Source: Pseudomonadota bacterium (lineage in GTDB: Bacteria > Pseudomonadota > Alphaproteobacteria > Rhizobiales > Devosiaceae). From it: a DNA stretch of 64,000 bases. Below, piece after piece: positions 27,937 to 37,244 of this stretch. Each line of letters opens with the position of its first letter. Position 1 is the first letter of the stretch. The DNA is taken from positions 12,978 through 76,977 of the forward strand of contig JAEWHZ010000091.1 of NCBI GenBank assembly GCA_023387585.1, written 5' to 3'. Position numbers and translations under genes: made by a program. Below the pieces are notes generated by a model. That model did not search any database and was not told the DNA's origin. It was given only the letters and a program-made list of their open reading frames with translations.

Positions 27937-30201
27937 TCAGCCGGAAACGGCCTGGGGCTCGGGCGCTGCATCGCGGGCGAGAACCTGCCCGAACCAGAGG
28001 ATTGCTGCTTCTCCCTCTTTGCGGGTGACTTCATCGACCGCGCGGCTGTGGCGAAGACCATTACGCAGCTCAGCCAGCTGATTGAACTTGCCAATCACGA
28101 CCTCCTTACTGGCGAAGCGGGGTTCAAACTTAGCCCAAAGGGCTTTGTTGGTGATTGCCTCCTGAAGGTCGCGCAGGTCGAAATATTCCAGCTTCCGCGT
28201 CAGCGTCTGATACTGCTCGGAATCGAGTGCCGCGTTCCGCCGGACCGCCTGGCCGATGCGTTCATCAGCCTTCTGAACGAGATGCGGCGGCATCTGTCCT
28301 GCGTCTTCGACAAGCGTCTGTGCGATAACCGCGCGCAGCGTGAGTTCGACCGCCTCGACGTTTTCGTCCAGTTCGCGCAACTGCGGCGTGAGGTCGAGCC
28401 GCTCCTTGATGAGCAGGTTCTCAATCGCGTCCTGAAGCGTGCGCTGCCGCTCCGCGATAAATGCTTCGAAATCCTCCGGACCAAAGGGATTGCGCAGAAG
28501 TATGTCAAAGGCCGCAGGTGAGATGAAGTGCGACTCTAGGATCGCGCGGACTTGCCGCTCCCCGTTCTGAGCGATCAACTCCGGCAGATATTCATTGGGC
28601 AGGCGGTCGCTGATGACGTGGCGGTTCGTCTCTTTGGTCAGCGGTGTGCGGTTGAGGATCGAGTTGATCAGATTGCCGCTGAGATTCGCGCGCCCCCAGG
28701 AATCCGGGACGATATGGTGATCGTCGAGATCGCCGTGCTGAGGAATATTCCCGCTCATCCAGTCGCGCGCGCCTTGCAGAACCAGGAGGTTGAAAATGCC
28801 GTTATAGACGGAGGTCCCGCGCTTGGTTTCGGTACGCAGATCGAGGGTGCGGAACCGCGTCGCGAATTCACCGATCAGACTCGGCGCCGCATCGTCATTG
28901 TCAATCCATGCCTTCACATCGAGGAAATCGCGGGCGCTGGTCGATTCAACCGACCCTGAGTAGCGCGCCGTAAAGACAGAAGCCCAATACCAGTGCCTGA
29001 TCTTGCGCTGCGCATCGAGCCTGCGGTTGACCTCGATCGTGCGGACATGCGCCTGAAGCGCGGAGAATACCGGCAGGATCGATACGTAAGGCAGATAGTT
29101 CGACGAGGCGACCCCGAATTCATGCGGATGCCGCAGCATCCCGACTGCCAATTCCAGTGCCGTAACCGCGCCATCCCATCGTTGGCGGAATTCATCGACA
29201 GAGTGGATTAGCACTTCGCTGCGACGCGTTCCGTCCGGATCACGGACCTGCTTTTCCTGTCCGGGTAGCAAAAAATAGAGATACTTCGGCGAGCAATAAT
29301 TCTGCCGGAGAATGGACATTACCTGAAGGATATAGACGTTGGTCTTGTCGCTTTCGATGAACGAAAAACGTGGGGCTGCATCACGCCACAACTGCTTTAG
29401 CTGAAGGCCTTTTGGCTTCAAGAGAGCATTGATCAGATCGAACACATCAAGGCGAATGCCCTTGCTGTTGATCTGGGTGAAGATATCGCACACTTTGTCG
29501 ACGGGCAGCGACCTGTCTAGCTCTACATACGAAACCTGGTACTGCTCCGTAATGCTCTTAAGGTGTTCACCAAACGCTTGGGCATTTACAGCGTGATTGG
29601 CTGCGATCCGCGCCTGTTCGTCCTTACCCTCAGCCTTGGCGGCGCTTTCCTGCTCTTCCCAATATTTCTTGTAGCCCTGAACCCAGTTGGGCAAATCCCA
29701 CCCGCCTGCCCCCACGACCGACAGCGGGAAAATGTGGCTAGCGTATTGCTGCGTCTCGTTCTTGAGAAGTTTGGCCCAGCGATTGGTCAGCCGATCGTAG
29801 CCGAATGCCTCGTCATGCATCTCCGCCATGAATTTATCGACATGGATGAAATAAACGAACCGGCTGGTCCGATTGGGCAGTGGCAGATCAGGCGCAAAGA
29901 AGGCGTAATACATGGCCGTCAGACGCTGCTGACCATCGAGAACGATGTACTCGCGGCTATTCTGTCCCTTATAACCGTATAGGTTCTCGCAGGAGAGAGC
30001 CTCGTAGTTCTCCTTGGTGCCTTTCCACAGCAGTAGGCTGCCGATGTAATAATCGAGGAAGATCGAACGCATCAGATCGCGGATATCCCAAGGACGCCAC
30101 TCGAACTCCCGCTGGAAATCCGGGATCACGAAGCGACCTTCGCGCAGCCGCTGAATGAGCGTGTTGATGCTGATATGATCCGGCTTCTGCGCGTCTTTCA
30201 T
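27937..30201 (-). CDS. DUF262 NTPase / HNH (DUF1524) protein with C-terminal HEPN-like domain
   Basis: The 754-residue protein belongs to the GmrSD-like type IV restriction family. Residues 8-260 are the DUF262 ParB-like NTP-binding domain (IPDFQREFEW at 26-35; VLDGQQRLT at 87-95; FTQINSKG at 241-248). Residues 485-545 are the DUF1524 His-Me nuclease (LDDHHIVPDSW with HH at 495-496, then NLINSILNRTPLTKETN). Residues 615-745 look like a HEPN domain of the Swt1 type, with RNGLRH (713-718) matching the Rx4H ribonuclease motif. Such proteins cut modified DNA in an NTP-dependent way; an added HEPN suggests an RNA-cutting arm. It lies 30 bases downstream of the giant helicase gene. Confidence 0.85.
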   Translation of the reverse strand: MKDAQKPDHISINTLIQRLREGRFVIPDFQREFEWRPWDIRDLMRSIFLDYYIGSLLLWKGTKENYEALSCENLYGYKGQNSREYIVLDGQQRLTAMYYAFFAPDLPLPNRTSRFVYFIHVDKFMAEMHDEAFGYDRLTNRWAKLLKNETQQYASHIFPLSVVGAGGWDLPNWVQGYKKYWEEQESAAKAEGKDEQARIAANHAVNAQAFGEHLKSITEQYQVSYVELDRSLPVDKVCDIFTQINSKGIRLDVFDLINALLKPKGLQLKQLWRDAAPRFSFIESDKTNVYILQVMSILRQNYCSPKYLYFLLPGQEKQVRDPDGTRRSEVLIHSVDEFRQRWDGAVTALELAVGMLRHPHEFGVASSNYLPYVSILPVFSALQAHVRTIEVNRRLDAQRKIRHWYWASVFTARYSGSVESTSARDFLDVKAWIDNDDAAPSLIGEFATRFRTLDLRTETKRGTSVYNGIFNLLVLQGARDWMSGNIPQHGDLDDHHIVPDSWGRANLSGNLINSILNRTPLTKETNRHVISDRLPNEYLPELIAQNGERQVRAILESHFISPAAFDILLRNPFGPEDFEAFIAERQRTLQDAIENLLIKERLDLTPQLRELDENVEAVELTLRAVIAQTLVEDAGQMPPHLVQKADERIGQAVRRNAALDSEQYQTLTRKLEYFDLRDLQEAITNKALWAKFEPRFASKEVVIGKFNQLAELRNGLRHSRAVDEVTRKEGEAAILWFGQVLARDAAPEPQAVSG

Positions 30202-30230
30202 GTTCCCTCAAAGTCTGAATGTCGTTTTGG

Positions 30231-33200
30231 TTACCCTGCGCGCTTTATGATTTCCTCGACGATAGCAGGGCGGACATAGGGACCGTTGAGAACTTCAACT
30301 TCGTCCCCTTGTTCGGCGCCCAGCAGCGCCTTCGCGATTGGCGCCTCGTGATGGATGACTCCCTGGCCGAGATCACTCTTCGCGGTGCTGATGGTGAGCA
30401 TCAGCACCTTGCAATCGCCGTTCAGATAGCGAACGCGCACTGTGTCTCCAATGGCGACACCCCGGTCGTTGGCCGGTTTGGGAGCTTCGGCGGATTGTGG
30501 CCGCAGGGAGAACATCGGCAGCTCTGCCTGAGGAGCCATATCACGTCTTGGCAACTCGATAGGGGTCGTGCTTTCGGCGGGAACAGGCTGGGTCAGGAAC
30601 TCTGCCTCACGTGCCTTTAGCGCTTTCATGCGCATCGCGATTACCTCGCGGATGCGCTCTGCTTCTCGGCGTGGGTTGTTGAACCAGTCCGTGGACCAGA
30701 TGCGGTGGAAGTGCCATCCAAGTCGTTCAAGGACTTCCTGACGCAGGCGGTCACGGTCACGCGCCGACTTCGCGGAATGGTAACTTGCACCGTCGCATTC
30801 CACGCCCAGGATGAAGCCGTGAGGCCAGTCCGGGTGCTTCACGCCGATGTCGATAAAATACCCTGCCACGCCTACCTGCGGGACCGGCTCGCAGCCCATC
30901 GCCCGGATTTGGTCCATGACAAAAACTTCGAATTCTGAATCAGGCTCCTTAGCTGTGTTGGTGCCGCCATCAAGAACCGCGGTCGCCGCATATTCCAGCC
31001 AGCGCTTGAGCATGTACGCGCCAGCGTTGCCGTTCTCCTCTGCGACAATGTCCGCAGCAGTCATGGATGAGAAGGTGACGATCTTTTCTTTGGCGCGCGA
31101 AAACAGCACGTTGAGGCGGCGTTTGCCTGCCAGGCCGTTGATCGGGCCGAAACGCTGCGCCACCTTGCCGCCCTGGACCTCGGGTCCATAAACGGTGCCT
31201 ATGAAAATAACGTCGCGCTCGTCACCCTGTACGTTCTCAAGGTTCTTGATGAAGAACTCCTCCAACCCATCATGCTGGAGCTTCCACGCATCGACGTAGG
31301 CCTGCGCATGGCGATCGCGGCCAAGGGCGTACTCAAATTCCTCGGCAATGAGATCACGCTGCTTCTGATTCAGCGTGACAATCCCCAGTGAGCGGTTGGG
31401 GTCGGTCCCCATGAATTCCAAGGCAGCATCGACCATGATGCGTGCTTCGGTCGCATTTGTCCCGGCCTTATAGAGCCCGTCTACTTTGCGATACTCCACG
31501 CCCATGCGGGCCATGGATTCCGTGGCAGAAGGAAAGACGATCAGGTCGTCGTTATAGACCAGCCTGTTCGAGAACTTGATCAGGCCGGAATGGCGCGAAC
31601 GATAGTGCCAGCGCAGGCGGCGCGCCGGTCGGAACGTGGCATTGGCCATTTCCAGGATCGATTCATTGAGAACGGCATCATCCTCGTCTGCCTCCTCATC
31701 ATCGATCATCTTTCTGAAGAAGCTCGACGGCGGCAGCTGATTGGTATCGCCCACGACAACGGTCTGTTTGCAGCGCAGAAGCGCTCCGATCGCCGCTTCC
31801 GGCGGCATCTGGGAGGCTTCGTCGATGATGCAGAGATCGAAGTTCAATGCGCCCTTCGGCACGTATTGTGCGACCGCAAGCGGCGACATCATCCAGCATG
31901 GCTTGAGCTCGAGCAGGGCTTTTCCAGCGCGCTGGGTGAGGTCACGCACCGAGATGAAGCGCTGCTGCTTGTTGATCTCATTGTCGATGAGCGCCATTTG
32001 CGTCCAAGTGGATTTCTTTCCCATCCCGTTGCCATACGGCGGCTTGGCCTCGGCATGTATCTTCCAGCGAAGCTGTTTTTGCGCGAGCTTGATGATTTCC
32101 TTGTCTTGGCGGGCGAGCGCGGCGCGCAGCTCATCAAGGCGGGAACCGGGATAGCGGGCGAGCTTCTTGCCATGTTCTGCATAGGCGGACCGGGCGAGCT
32201 TGCGGATAGCCAGCGCCTCAAACTGTGCGGCAAGATCGGTCGGCGTACCCGACGCCATACGATACTCCACCAGCGGATAGGTCCCGGTGTCGCTCAATTC
32301 GACAAGAGCCGTGGCCAGTGCCGCGTGGGCGAACAGACCTTCCGCATCGTGCGACGCTGCATCGAGCGCAGCAGCGCTGCCAATCTCATCGCGATTATCA
32401 GTAAACGCTCTGGTATCAATGTGCGCAACGCCGCTGAGGCTCGCGAGAAGATCATCCACCTGCTCGTGCGCGCGGCGGACTGCCTCGATCTGATTGGCAG
32501 CCTTCGCGGCATCGCTGCCACGCAGGACGTCGGCAAGCTGTTCGGCGAAGGGCGCTGCCGCCTGTGCCCAGGTGCAGGCAGGCTTAAGCGGCGCGGTCTC
32601 CGTGCGGCTTCCGGCAAAGCGATCCCCGAGCATCGTGGCTACGCCGCGATCATCATCAAGGGCCGCGCGCCGTTCGAAGAAAATTGTCATCTTCTCGATT
32701 AGGCTGCCCAGTGAGCCCGGGCTGACGGATGCGGGAACACGAAATATCGATAGGAGCGGACGCAGATCTTCGAGAGCGCCGTCCAGCGCTGCAATCCGAC
32801 GTTCAGCGTCCACAACATCCTTTTGCAGGGTCGCCAGTGTATCTACCGGGGTGTCAGTTGGGATAGATGGGACTGCTTCCAGCTCGTCTAAGTCCGCGTC
32901 ACGCAGGAAATTGCGCAAAGCGCGCAGCTCCGGCCCGGCAAGTACGCTCTGAGTAGACGCATAATATGTCGCCAGCTTCTCGAAAGGTGCAAACTCCGTA
33001 TCAACGCCCCTGAAATGCAACCCAAACAGCGCTGCTGCCTGTGGGTTCAGCTGGAAGGCTCGTTCCCGGCTCCGGTAGCCCGCGAGCTTTTCGAGGCGAT
33101 CCAGCACATCCTGTTTATCGAAGCGTTGGGCCAAAGACAGCGATCGTGCCAGTCGCTTGGCATTGCGGTAGCTGCCTGAGAAGGCGGCAAATAGACCGCC

Positions 33201-35645
33201 CGCGCGCAGGGCGGCGATTGCGCCGCTCAACGTCTCAACCGGAGCGTCAACGCTTAACGAAACCTGTTTGGAAAGCTCAGCACGTTCTGCCTGAAGGCTC
33301 CGGCCTTCCGTGATCAACTTCTGAAACAGCGGTAATGCCGATGGATCATTCGTGGCCGTGTTACGGCACATCAGCGCCTCACGCCCAGCGGCATAAATCG
33401 CCTGCGCCGCTCGACCAACGGCAGCAAGGTTCCATTCAGCGGCTTCCGGTTTCACGCTGATCAGCGGCGCCATCCTGTTGGCGAGTCCGCGCGAGATTTG
33501 CAGCGTCTCGCGCTTGGTTGCTAAGTCCGTCTGAAGCGCGTTCCAGTCCAGCGTCTCAATACCATTGCTGCGGCAAATCGCACGAACGCGCTCCATATCC
33601 GTGCGAACCGTCTCTGTCGCATCAGCTGCCAGCACGGATGCGAACTCTTGTTCGGTCGAGGCATGCGCCTCACAGTCTTTGATGAATGTCGCCAAACGCG
33701 CGGCGGCATCTTTAGCAAGTAGCGCTAGATGCAGATCAGGCTTAGTTTCGGTCAGGGCGGCGAGACCGCGAAGCGCCTCTAAAAGGGCAGTAAGATCCTG
33801 TTCAGCCGCACCGCGATCAATCCCGTAGTCCGGCAGAAGGTCACGAGCGACTGCCAGCGTTCGGAAGGCCTCGGAGGCTCTCGCTGCCAAATTGCAGGCC
33901 TCCTCCACGGTGAAGCGCTCCGCATGCGTGAGGCCTGTGGCTTTCCAGTGAGGCTTGGCGGCGGCAGCTAGCTCTGCGGCCTTTTCCACCGCATCTCCAA
34001 GTGCGCGCAGGCGCCCAATACCGGCCTTATGAAGGTAGGTCTCAGGGATATCCGATTGCTCAATTACCTGCGCCGGAACAGCGTCCAACCGCGCAGCTGT
34101 CGCAATGCTTCGACTGAGGATCTCGTGGATCGTCATGCCGCTCGCACCAAAGCTAAGCGTTAGAAGGTCGATGTAGTCGGCAAGCTGCTTGCGGATACGG
34201 CGGTACTCCGCGATCTGGTCGTCATAGTCGCGCACGTTGACGGGTCTGCGCATTTCCACACGGCTGCGCACCGACTCTATAACTTGCTCGCGTGTCGACC
34301 GCTCCGCTTGCAGTGGCAGCAGGAATTCTCCAAGACCGACGGCTTCCAGGCGGGCACGTACAACGTTAAGCGCGGCGAGCTTCTCCGCGACAAACAGAAC
34401 CTTCTTGCCTTCCGCCAGTGCCGCTGCGATAGCATTCACGATAGTCTGCGACTTGCCCGTGCCGGGAGGACCTTCAACGGCCAGGTTCTTGCCGTTTGCG
34501 ATATCAACGAGCGTGCTGAATTGGGAGGAGTCCGCGTCCATCACCACGCAGGGCACGCTGCTTTCAATCGCTGGCTCGTCTACGTTATACTCTTCAGCGA
34601 AGGGGGACGACGTCTCGGTGTTCGAACCGCCAAGCAGAGACCGGACAATCTCGCTGTCTGGAAAAGCCGGGTGTTTGGGATCGATGTCATGGTACATTGC
34701 CATTCGAGCCGACGGAAACACACCGATCGCAACCTGGCGGCGGACCTTCCAGACAATCTGACGCGGCGCGATTTCAGCGATGGTGTTCAGATAATCTTCA
34801 ACTGACGCGCCCTCGAACGGTGGCAGCTCAATGCCGAACTCAATACGCATTTTCTCGGCAAGGACGGCGTTGATCTCGGGCTCTTCGCCCGTCCCCGTGA
34901 TGCGGAACTCAACCCCTTCGCGCGTACGCTTTTTTTCAATCTGCGCACTGCAAAGGACGAGCGGCGCATAAGATGTATCGGTCTGGTTGGGCTCCGCCCA
35001 TTCGAGAAAGCCATAAGCGACGTGCAGGACGTTGATACCAGTTTCCTGAATCCATGTCCGGCATTTGGATGTGATGTTGTTCAGCTTACGCTCTAGATCC
35101 TTCGGGAGAAGAAGGGTTTGAATGTCGTCATCGGTGTGCCGCTCTTCTTCGACTTCGCCATCGGGTTCAGGAAGGTCATAAGACGGCGTGATACCGTTGT
35201 TGCGTGCGTGCTGCGCGAGGTTAATATCCGCCTGCTTGGGGCGGGGCGGCATACGAAGATCATCGCGAATACGGTCCTTGAGGGCGCGCTCGATATGGCG
35301 GGTCCGGTCAAGATAATCGTCCGCATCCCGTTCGATTGATTCTAGGTCTTTGAGATAGGCATCGTCGGTAAGCCGCGCATTCGCGAGCGCGTCGCGGAAC
35401 GCTTTGGACTCTTCATCGCGGGGATCATCGTCAATCTCGGGCAGCGGAATAAGCCGCATCTCTTGCCCATTGTTAAGTTTGTAGAAGAGAACGTCGGGCA
35501 GCTCATCGACCACCCGGATGTGGGCGTTGGAGCGCGGCGAAAGTTTCGTTGCGAGAAGCGGATTGCGACGGCTGAGATCGAGCAGCTTCGGGCGAAGATG
35601 CTCGATTTTATGCTTCACTAACTCCTGTAATTCAGTCGCTGTCAT
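30231..35645 (-). CDS. DUF4011 / SF1 helicase with Vsr-like nuclease and GreA/B-like C-terminus
   Basis: The product has 1804 residues. The N-terminus is DUF4011 (KLLDLSRRNPLLATKLSPRSN). The SF1 helicase (COG1112/AAA_11-12 type) has Walker A EGPPGTGKSQT (about 391-401) and Walker B CIIDEASQMPPEAA (about 1272), with VVVGDTNQLPPSSFF next and a C-terminal motor (RRLNVLFSRAKEKI). Residues about 1570-1655 are a Vsr/MTES_1575-type PD-(D/E)XK nuclease (FIDIGVKHPDW ... GVECDGASYHSAKSARDRDR ... RIWSTDWF). The last 75 or so residues (VRVRYLNGDCKVL ... KALLGAEQGDEVEV) resemble the FKBP-like C-terminal domain of GreA/GreB. It likely forms an operon with the DUF262-HNH-HEPN gene. The cellular role is inferred to be anti-phage. 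Confidence 0.87.
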   Translation of the reverse strand: MTATELQELVKHKIEHLRPKLLDLSRRNPLLATKLSPRSNAHIRVVDELPDVLFYKLNNGQEMRLIPLPEIDDDPRDEESKAFRDALANARLTDDAYLKDLESIERDADDYLDRTRHIERALKDRIRDDLRMPPRPKQADINLAQHARNNGITPSYDLPEPDGEVEEERHTDDDIQTLLLPKDLERKLNNITSKCRTWIQETGINVLHVAYGFLEWAEPNQTDTSYAPLVLCSAQIEKKRTREGVEFRITGTGEEPEINAVLAEKMRIEFGIELPPFEGASVEDYLNTIAEIAPRQIVWKVRRQVAIGVFPSARMAMYHDIDPKHPAFPDSEIVRSLLGGSNTETSSPFAEEYNVDEPAIESSVPCVVMDADSSQFSTLVDIANGKNLAVEGPPGTGKSQTIVNAIAAALAEGKKVLFVAEKLAALNVVRARLEAVGLGEFLLPLQAERSTREQVIESVRSRVEMRRPVNVRDYDDQIAEYRRIRKQLADYIDLLTLSFGASGMTIHEILSRSIATAARLDAVPAQVIEQSDIPETYLHKAGIGRLRALGDAVEKAAELAAAAKPHWKATGLTHAERFTVEEACNLAARASEAFRTLAVARDLLPDYGIDRGAAEQDLTALLEALRGLAALTETKPDLHLALLAKDAAARLATFIKDCEAHASTEQEFASVLAADATETVRTDMERVRAICRSNGIETLDWNALQTDLATKRETLQISRGLANRMAPLISVKPEAAEWNLAAVGRAAQAIYAAGREALMCRNTATNDPSALPLFQKLITEGRSLQAERAELSKQVSLSVDAPVETLSGAIAALRAGGLFAAFSGSYRNAKRLARSLSLAQRFDKQDVLDRLEKLAGYRSRERAFQLNPQAAALFGLHFRGVDTEFAPFEKLATYYASTQSVLAGPELRALRNFLRDADLDELEAVPSIPTDTPVDTLATLQKDVVDAERRIAALDGALEDLRPLLSIFRVPASVSPGSLGSLIEKMTIFFERRAALDDDRGVATMLGDRFAGSRTETAPLKPACTWAQAAAPFAEQLADVLRGSDAAKAANQIEAVRRAHEQVDDLLASLSGVAHIDTRAFTDNRDEIGSAAALDAASHDAEGLFAHAALATALVELSDTGTYPLVEYRMASGTPTDLAAQFEALAIRKLARSAYAEHGKKLARYPGSRLDELRAALARQDKEIIKLAQKQLRWKIHAEAKPPYGNGMGKKSTWTQMALIDNEINKQQRFISVRDLTQRAGKALLELKPCWMMSPLAVAQYVPKGALNFDLCIIDEASQMPPEAAIGALLRCKQTVVVGDTNQLPPSSFFRKMIDDEEADEDDAVLNESILEMANATFRPARRLRWHYRSRHSGLIKFSNRLVYNDDLIVFPSATESMARMGVEYRKVDGLYKAGTNATEARIMVDAALEFMGTDPNRSLGIVTLNQKQRDLIAEEFEYALGRDRHAQAYVDAWKLQHDGLEEFFIKNLENVQGDERDVIFIGTVYGPEVQGGKVAQRFGPINGLAGKRRLNVLFSRAKEKIVTFSSMTAADIVAEENGNAGAYMLKRWLEYAATAVLDGGTNTAKEPDSEFEVFVMDQIRAMGCEPVPQVGVAGYFIDIGVKHPDWPHGFILGVECDGASYHSAKSARDRDRLRQEVLERLGWHFHRIWSTDWFNNPRREAERIREVIAMRMKALKAREAEFLTQPVPAESTTPIELPRRDMAPQAELPMFSLRPQSAEAPKPANDRGVAIGDTVRVRYLNGDCKVLMLTISTAKSDLGQGVIHHEAPIAKALLGAEQGDEVEVLNGPYVRPAIVEEIIKRAG

Positions 35646-35857
35646 GCTCCCCCTGTCCCCTACGAAAAAACGTTAGCAACAACGGCTGATGCAAACAACG
35701 AATAACCCCGGGATCATACCGGCATTTGCAGTAACTTATTGAAAAATATGGATATTCATTCAATCTCTCGATCTTGCCCAAACCATCACAGAACCACCAT
35801 TCGAAGATTGTGCGCTTTCGCGAGCATCCGAATGCAGGAACCAGGCGGACACGAGCC

Positions 35858-36769
35858 CTAGGCAGTCACTTTCTGCCGCGCCGTGGCGCGGTAGGGATCT
35901 CCGCCGTTTCCTGCGAGATCGATGTGGTAGCGCCGTGCGTCTAGAATCTCGAGGAGTTTTGCCTCGTCCGTGGTGCGGCACTGGAGGCGCCCGTTGGCAA
36001 GTACCTTGAACTTGATCCCATGTTGCGCGGCATGCGCCTCGATTACAGGCCGCTGAAAATGTGCGAGGTTGGGGTTGGCGGCAATGGACGCCGCATGCCG
36101 GGCCATACGTGGATGACGCTCGATATCCGCAGCGATCCTGCTCAGATCAAGAAACGTCACGGCGTCCTGAATAGACTGAATCTTCGCTTTCGCGGTCGCT
36201 GCGACGTGTTGGACTATTTTGGCGACCTGTTCCATGGAACGCACATTGAGAATGAAGACGTTAGCCTCCGTCACAATGACATCGAACTCCGTGTCGAGGT
36301 GCAGAACATCATCTTGGATCAAGACAAGCGTATCATCGACCAGCCGCATCAACCGATTTCGTGCATTTAATGTCCCTTTGAGCCTCGTCGCCTTACGTAT
36401 GGCGACCGCTCGTCTATTCTGTGCATCCCTGAACTCCGCAAAATAATAGTCTACATCGTGAGCGTGATTGTGAATATCAGTCAAATCGGCGAGAGTTCCT
36501 GCCTGATAGATAGCGGACAGCTCTGCCATGAATTCGCTATTACGCGGCGCGTAAACCTTGCGACGATCGCCGTAATCCTCCGAAATGTCGTGGGGTTCCC
36601 AGTTTCCGGGAAGCGCCGCCAACGCATTGCGCGTGGTTCTGAGCGTTGCCTTCAGCGCCTCCTTCGTCGCTGGATCGGTTGGGATGAAATGCATGTTGCC
36701 GTTGCTGCGCAACGAGACGCCAAAATTTACTGAGGTGATGTTTTGAAAATCAAATGCCTGATCAATCAT
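35858..36769 (-). CDS. kwaB: KwaB-like DUF4868 protein (Kiwa defence)
   Basis: The 303-residue protein matches the pattern of DUF4868/KwaB: an N-terminal variable part, then DYYFAEFRDAQNRRAVAIRKATRLKGTL, then LVLIQDDVLHLDTEFDVIVTEANVFILNVRSMEQVAKI, and a helical C-terminal half ending ATARQKVTA. In Kiwa, KwaB is the cytosolic DNA-binding effector held at the membrane by KwaA. It overlaps the upstream membrane-protein gene by eight bases, exactly the Kiwa order. Assignment is from remembered family pattern; no search was possible. Confidence 0.7.
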   Translation of the reverse strand: MIDQAFDFQNITSVNFGVSLRSNGNMHFIPTDPATKEALKATLRTTRNALAALPGNWEPHDISEDYGDRRKVYAPRNSEFMAELSAIYQAGTLADLTDIHNHAHDVDYYFAEFRDAQNRRAVAIRKATRLKGTLNARNRLMRLVDDTLVLIQDDVLHLDTEFDVIVTEANVFILNVRSMEQVAKIVQHVAATAKAKIQSIQDAVTFLDLSRIAADIERHPRMARHAASIAANPNLAHFQRPVIEAHAAQHGIKFKVLANGRLQCRTTDEAKLLEILDARRYHIDLAGNGGDPYRATARQKVTA

Positions 36770-37244
36770 CGTTTTTATCCACCAGCACGTTCCCTCCCAA
36801 CCTGTATCCGGTCAGCGGCGCGCCTTCGGGCAGATCGTGCCGACGCGATATCACAACGAAAGTCGTCAGCCTTTCCTGTCCCCTGTCCGCGTTCGTGGTC
36901 CCGAGCTTAGCTTCGACCGTGTAAATCCGGTAACCTCGGATCGCGAAGATCAGGTTCATATAATGTAGCCGCATGTGCCAGAACAAGAACATGACGAACA
37001 TCAACGCGAATGCTACGGCAACCGTATCGCGAATACCGCCAAGGTTTGCATCGAAAAGTGGTATGAGCATCGCGAACAGGTAGGTCAGAAGGTGCTCCCG
37101 CTGATCGCGCGCGCTGTGAACGTCGATTGTCTTGACATTCTCACTCTTGCGGGCGCGGTGGAAAAACCAGATCAGGAGGATCGTAGGTAGCAGGAAGAGT
37201 CCTAGGCAAACTGGCACCCATACGCGGTCATCGACAGCCTCCAC
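36762..37244 (-). CDS. kwaA: KwaA-like membrane protein (Kiwa defence)
   Basis: The 160-residue protein has three hydrophobic helices: WVPVCLGLFLLPTILLIWFF, LLTYLFAMLIPLF, and VAVAFALMFVMFLFW running into RLHYMNLIFAIRGYRIYTVEA. The last piece resembles the conserved N-P/L-L-x-x-x-GY block of KwaA proteins. KwaA senses phage attachment at the membrane and controls KwaB. The C-terminus (TTFVVISRRHDLPEG...) is cytosolic. GTG start at 37244. It is shorter than the E. coli type protein as I recall it, so a related two-gene system is possible. Confidence 0.6.
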   Translation of the reverse strand: MEAVDDRVWVPVCLGLFLLPTILLIWFFHRARKSENVKTIDVHSARDQREHLLTYLFAMLIPLFDANLGGIRDTVAVAFALMFVMFLFWHMRLHYMNLIFAIRGYRIYTVEAKLGTTNADRGQERLTTFVVISRRHDLPEGAPLTGYRLGGNVLVDKNDD

